A stretch of 10,088 nt of DNA. Origin: Desulfobacteraceae bacterium (GTDB lineage Bacteria; Desulfobacterota; Desulfobacteria; Desulfobacterales; BuS5). Positions 6,971 to 10,088 of the stretch are shown one piece after another. The position numbers and the translations under genes are program-made. The notes beneath the pieces are model-generated. The model was not told the origin of the DNA and made no database searches. It was given only the letters and a program-made list of their open reading frames with translations. How positions within the stretch are numbered: the first letter of the stretch is position 1; each line of letters opens with the position of its first letter. The DNA is taken from contig DAOWMW010000026.1 of the NCBI GenBank assembly GCA_030642865.1, positions 1 through 10,088 on the forward strand. The letters are read 5' to 3'.

Positions 6971-8527
6971 ATGATAAAATTCCCTTTTCAGGCAATGGAT
7001 CCTGCTGCCCTCGATTTTCAGCATATTGAGGATCTCTCCACAGCCTACTGGTATTCCGAGGTACTCTTTACAGCTATCCGGTTGAAGCTGTTCATGTTTA
7101 TTGACCAGGGCTGTGCTGATTTAAAGGCTCTTGCAAAGGCTGCCCAGTGTGATGAAACAAAGCTTTTAAGATTTCTTGCTGTATTAAAACGGCTGGGATT
7201 GATTCATGAAATTGAAAACGGGTGGTGTAACAGCCAGGCTGCCGGTATTTATCTGGTTCCGAAAAACGAATCATATATGGGTGATTTTTTTCTGTACAGG
7301 CGGTATATGAAATCGAACTGGGAAAACCTTTTTAAAAGCCTTCAGGAAAAGAGGGGGGATCCCCCTGCGCAGGTTTCTGATGAAGAAAATTATAAAACAA
7401 GGATTTTCGATTATGTTCGTGCCATGGATTCCCTGGCAAAGCAGAAAGTTAATGAAATCATCCATATCCTTGCTGAAGAATCCTGGGAGCCCCCTGTTTT
7501 AGATGTGGGGGGAGGAGCCGGAGCCCTGGGGAGGTCACTGGTGCAAACAAAAAAAGACGGGTATGGAGTTTTGTTTGAAATTGCTGATGTAATAGAGGCA
7601 GCACGGATTCTCTATCCTGAAAAGACTGCGTGGGGAAGGGTGGGCACCATTGAAGGAGATTTCAGGAATTATCAGTTTGGCAGCGGACAAAGCTTCGGCC
7701 TTATATTATTAAGTAATATTCTCCATGCCTATTCCGAAAAGGAGGCAGAGGAGATACTCCAAAAGGCCCTCTCTATTTTAAAGGATGACGGGATCCTTGT
7801 AATACATGATTACTTTCCTGACCGCCATGGCCGGTCTCCGCAAAAAGGGCCCTTATACGATCTGAATATGATGTTAAATACATATAATGGAGTATGTCAC
7901 AAATCTTCCATATTAAGCGGTCTCCTTTTTCAATATGGGATGGCCAGAATTGATACCGTTGACCTTAACACAGATTCTGCCATTATAATTGCCAAAAAAA
8001 CTGATACTTTGAAAAGGAGAAAATCAGGTCTTGATGCCTGGGTTTACAATGCCCTTGACTGTGGGCTTTCGGGGGCTGTTTTAATCACTTCAGACAAAAT
8101 TGTTACAGGTCCCTGGGTACGGGAAAAATGTCGGTTTGGGTGTGCAAAGTATAATACAAATCTGCAATGCCCTCCCCATGGCATGGAAAGTGATGCTACG
8201 CAGAAAATGATAAATTCATATCAGCATGCTCTCCTTGTGGAAGGGACGCCCCCTGGCAAACAATTTCATAACATGCTTCTGGCGTTGGAAACAAAAGCCT
8301 TTCTCCATGGTTTTCACAAGGCGTTTGTTTTTGGTGCAGGCCACTGCCCTGTATGCGATAAATGCCCGGAGGATGGGAACTGCCGTTTCCCTGATAAGGC
8401 CAGGCCATCAATGGAAGGCTCCGGAATAGATGTTTATGCCACTGCCAAAAACAGCGGCATAGCTCTTAACCCGGTTTCAGCAAAGGGCCTTTATGTTAAA
8501 TATATTGGCCTTTTACTTTTGGAATAA
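6971..8527 (+). CDS. SAM-dependent O-methyltransferase-like protein fused to DUF2284 metal-binding domain
   Basis: A 518-residue two-part protein, probably cytoplasmic. Residues about 20-125 form a winged-helix dimerisation domain like that of BchU/CrtF/hydroxyindole O-methyltransferase relatives. Residues about 135-343 are a class I methyltransferase fold with the SAM loop LDVGGGAGALG (177-187), the LLSNILHAYSEKEAEEIL segment (246-263), where H252 sits near the catalytic-histidine region of this family, and ILVIHDYF (275-282). Residues about 355-518 match DUF2284, with seven cysteines in the pattern C387-x3-C391-x8-C400 and C459-x2-C462-x2-C465-x5-C471, followed by ARPSMEGSGIDVYAT (477-491); these cysteines probably hold an iron-sulfur cluster or metal. 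ATG 6971 is the first start after an in-frame stop at 6929-6931; the ribosome site is poor. The radical SAM gene begins 4 nt after its stop. Substrate unknown. Both domains look intact, with no frameshift at the junction. Confidence 0.85.
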   Translation: MIKFPFQAMDPAALDFQHIEDLSTAYWYSEVLFTAIRLKLFMFIDQGCADLKALAKAAQCDETKLLRFLAVLKRLGLIHEIENGWCNSQAAGIYLVPKNESYMGDFFLYRRYMKSNWENLFKSLQEKRGDPPAQVSDEENYKTRIFDYVRAMDSLAKQKVNEIIHILAEESWEPPVLDVGGGAGALGRSLVQTKKDGYGVLFEIADVIEAARILYPEKTAWGRVGTIEGDFRNYQFGSGQSFGLILLSNILHAYSEKEAEEILQKALSILKDDGILVIHDYFPDRHGRSPQKGPLYDLNMMLNTYNGVCHKSSILSGLLFQYGMARIDTVDLNTDSAIIIAKKTDTLKRRKSGLDAWVYNALDCGLSGAVLITSDKIVTGPWVREKCRFGCAKYNTNLQCPPHGMESDATQKMINSYQHALLVEGTPPGKQFHNMLLALETKAFLHGFHKAFVFGAGHCPVCDKCPEDGNCRFPDKARPSMEGSGIDVYATAKNSGIALNPVSAKGLYVKYIGLLLLE

Positions 8528-8531
8528 AGAT

Positions 8532-9857
8532 ATGAAAATTTTACTTGTACAACTTCCCACTTCCCATTTTGGTGCAAAAGAACTGGTATATCCCCTGGGT
8601 CTTTCCAGGCTTTCCTCTCTAGTGCCGGATAAATATTTTAAACATGTTCTGGATATGAATCTTTACGTTGATCCGTGGGAAAAGCTCCATGGGGTTGTGA
8701 AAGATGTAATGCCTGATATTGCAATCCTTTCCTTTAGAAACATTGATCCTCTGGCTGGTCACCAGACTTCCTATATATCTTCATTAAAAACCCCTGTAAA
8801 AATGATAAGATCCATGGTTCCGGAGGTCAAAATTATTGTGGGCGGCCCTGCCTTTACTTTGTTTGCAAAACGTCTTTTAGAGGAAATCCCGGAAATTGAT
8901 TATGGGATCTCCGGTGAAGGAGAGGTTGTTTTTCAAAAAATGCTAAAAGCCTCTTTTGAGCTGGAAAAGATTCCTGGACTGATTTGGAAAAACAAGGGGG
9001 ATATTATTCAGAATCGATCATGGGAAAAAACTGATATCGATTCCTTATCCATGATAGATGCTGAGTCTTTCAGACCCTCCGATTATCTGGAAAAAAATCA
9101 ATATGTAGCAGTAATGGGGATAGAGGGAAAGCGCGGGTGTGATTTAAGATGCAGCTACTGTACCTATCCGTATCTGGGAGGGAGGCGACTTCGCCTGCGA
9201 AATCCCGTAAAAATTGCAGATGAGGTTGAGTATCTAAAAAAGGAGTATGGGGTCAGGCTTTTTCATTTTACGGATTCAGTGGTGAACAGACCAGCGGATC
9301 ATTTCAGGGCAGTGTGCCAGGAGATACTTGGGAGAAAACTTGATATTGGATGGACAGGTTTTTTCAGGGAGACTGACCTCACCAGCGAACTTCTGAACCT
9401 TGCAGTCAGCTCCGGCCTTGTGGCGGTATATTTTTCCGGAGATGCCTTAACCGATGACGGTTTAAAAGTTTTAAACAAGCAGATGACAAAAAAAGATATT
9501 ATAAATGCCGCCAGAATAACAGCAAAGAGCGGAATACTTACAATGTGTCATTTTTTAATAAATCTTCCTGGAGAGACTCTTGACCATTTCCATGAAGCAT
9601 CCAGGACCATCGATGAAATTCTGGAGATACACGCCCCGGCAGGAAACCTTGGGGCTGTTATCTTTAATAATATAAGATTATACCCAAACGCTCCCATTAC
9701 AAATCGGCTGATAAAAAGCGGGATACTCTCACCTGATACAGATCTTCTTTTTCCTGTTTATTATAATCCTGAAAAAAATTCCCATTTTCTGCATCGTCTT
9801 GAAGCAAAGTGCCATGAAGCAGGTGTTTTTTCCAGGTTAGGATTGGGGATGAAATAA
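8532..9857 (+). CDS. Cobalamin-binding-type radical SAM protein
   Basis: A 441-residue protein of the B12-binding-domain radical SAM class (the architecture of BchE, HpnP and many class B methylases). Residues 1-150 form a Rossmann-like cobalamin-binding domain: LLVQLP start (4-9), VGGPAFT (103-109) and YGISGEGE (124-131). The usual DxHxxG histidine is absent, so any cobalamin would bind without lower-axial histidine, as in several characterised members. The radical SAM core (about 192-400) carries the [4Fe-4S] motif C203-x3-C207-x2-C210 (RGCDLRCSYC) and INLPGET (343-349). An ATG at 8493 would add 13 residues but lies inside the upstream gene. ATG 8532 is preferred because it begins directly at the domain's first beta strand, follows the upstream stop by 4 nt and has GGA 9 nt before it. 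Likely chemistry is radical methylation, cyclisation or rearrangement of a small molecule; the substrate cannot be read from the sequence. Confidence 0.88.
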   Translation: MKILLVQLPTSHFGAKELVYPLGLSRLSSLVPDKYFKHVLDMNLYVDPWEKLHGVVKDVMPDIAILSFRNIDPLAGHQTSYISSLKTPVKMIRSMVPEVKIIVGGPAFTLFAKRLLEEIPEIDYGISGEGEVVFQKMLKASFELEKIPGLIWKNKGDIIQNRSWEKTDIDSLSMIDAESFRPSDYLEKNQYVAVMGIEGKRGCDLRCSYCTYPYLGGRRLRLRNPVKIADEVEYLKKEYGVRLFHFTDSVVNRPADHFRAVCQEILGRKLDIGWTGFFRETDLTSELLNLAVSSGLVAVYFSGDALTDDGLKVLNKQMTKKDIINAARITAKSGILTMCHFLINLPGETLDHFHEASRTIDEILEIHAPAGNLGAVIFNNIRLYPNAPITNRLIKSGILSPDTDLLFPVYYNPEKNSHFLHRLEAKCHEAGVFSRLGLGMK

Positions 9858-10015
9858 ATTACCCATAATTACGTCGGGCTTCTGGTCGTCTTCAAGGCGC
9901 ATTAACGGTTGCATACTCGGAGCACTTTGGACACCCACAAGGGATGCCCCTACGCAATTTTGGCCATTGATGCAACACGGAAGACGGGCACAAGAACAAG
10001 TAATTCCGGGTAATT
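9857..10015. repeat. Nested inverted-repeat intergenic element, about 159 bp
   Basis: The element starts at the last base of the radical SAM stop codon. Outer arms 9857-9871 and 10001-10015 are complementary at 13 of 15 positions (AATTACCC...AATTA with TAATT..GGGTAATT). Inside them CGTCTTC (9887-9893) pairs with GAAGACG (9980-9986), then GTTGCAT (9908-9914) with ATGCAAC (9970-9976). In the centre (9929-9949), GGACACCCACAAGGG and the following TGCCC make a short bulged hairpin. The order of arms is consistently nested, so the whole stretch could fold as one branched stem on either strand. No ORF is visible inside. It may be a MITE-like repeat or a structured 3' region for the operon; no T-run marks it as a simple terminator. 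Confidence 0.5.
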
Positions 10016-10088
10016 AATAAAATTCACGATCCTTAGGATTCGATCGAAAATAAATTGGCAATTTTAAGTGTTGAGGCGCCTGTCTGAC
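10016..10088. other. Short non-coding tail with two overlapping palindromes
   Basis: After the nested repeat the window ends in 73 nt without a recognisable gene. It contains an 11-nt palindrome ATCCTTAGGAT (10029-10039) followed at once by the perfect 10-nt palindrome TTCGATCGAA (10039-10048). These could be protein-binding sites or chance; the next gene lies outside the window. Confidence 0.25.

Noticed and set aside
6949..7029. Plus-strand 26-codon uORF starting at ATG 6949 and overlapping the methyltransferase start
   Set aside because: The AGGAAG purine stretch is only about 2 nt from that ATG, too close for a ribosome site, and the peptide has no recognisable feature.
8493..8531. Longer start for the radical SAM gene giving 13 extra residues
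   Set aside because: It would overlap the end of the methyltransferase-DUF2284 gene, and the extra residues precede the normal first strand of the cobalamin-binding domain.

Overview
The window looks like a chromosomal stretch of a Gram-negative, probably anaerobic bacterium. The best guess is a member of the Desulfobacterota (Desulfobacterales-like). This rests on AT-rich composition with many A/T homopolymer runs, the housekeeping set proC-alaS-recA, a periplasmic SLT lytic transglycosylase with a DUF4124 head, and families common in strict anaerobes (DUF2284, cobalamin-dependent radical SAM, geranylgeranyl-reductase-like flavoprotein). The assignment is inferred from gene content, not from a marker comparison.

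Layout. Positions 1-6722 are all minus strand. Read in the direction of transcription (right to left) the order is: a geranylgeranyl reductase family FAD enzyme (6722-5547), a lytic transglycosylase 6 nt downstream (5540-4965), a 286-bp gap with an unusual cluster of CAGGT motifs, recA (4678-3662), alaS (3571-941), and proC (845 to beyond position 1, nearly complete). Positions 6971-9857 are plus strand and hold a tight two-gene operon: a methyltransferase fused to a DUF2284 cysteine-rich metal-binding domain, then a cobalamin-binding-type radical SAM protein 4 nt later.

Intergenic structure. Three separate inverted-repeat elements sit between genes. One is a 64-bp imperfect palindrome between alaS and proC (869-932). 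One is a 105-bp MITE-like element with 27-bp arms (26 of 27 paired) between a good sigma70-like promoter and the methyltransferase start (6817-6921). One is a nested inverted-repeat element of about 159 bp just after the radical SAM gene (9857-10015). No tRNA, rRNA, CRISPR array or intact transposase was seen.

How the genes may work together. recA, alaS and proC are core functions. The divergent part is the accessory and more interesting piece. The methyltransferase-DUF2284 fusion and the radical SAM enzyme are almost certainly co-translated and probably act on one small molecule that I cannot identify. The families here (isoprenoid-chain reductase, BchU/CrtF-like methyltransferase, BchE-like radical SAM) are the same broad families used in bacteriochlorophyll, quinone or isoprenoid tailoring, but nothing else in the window supports a pigment pathway.
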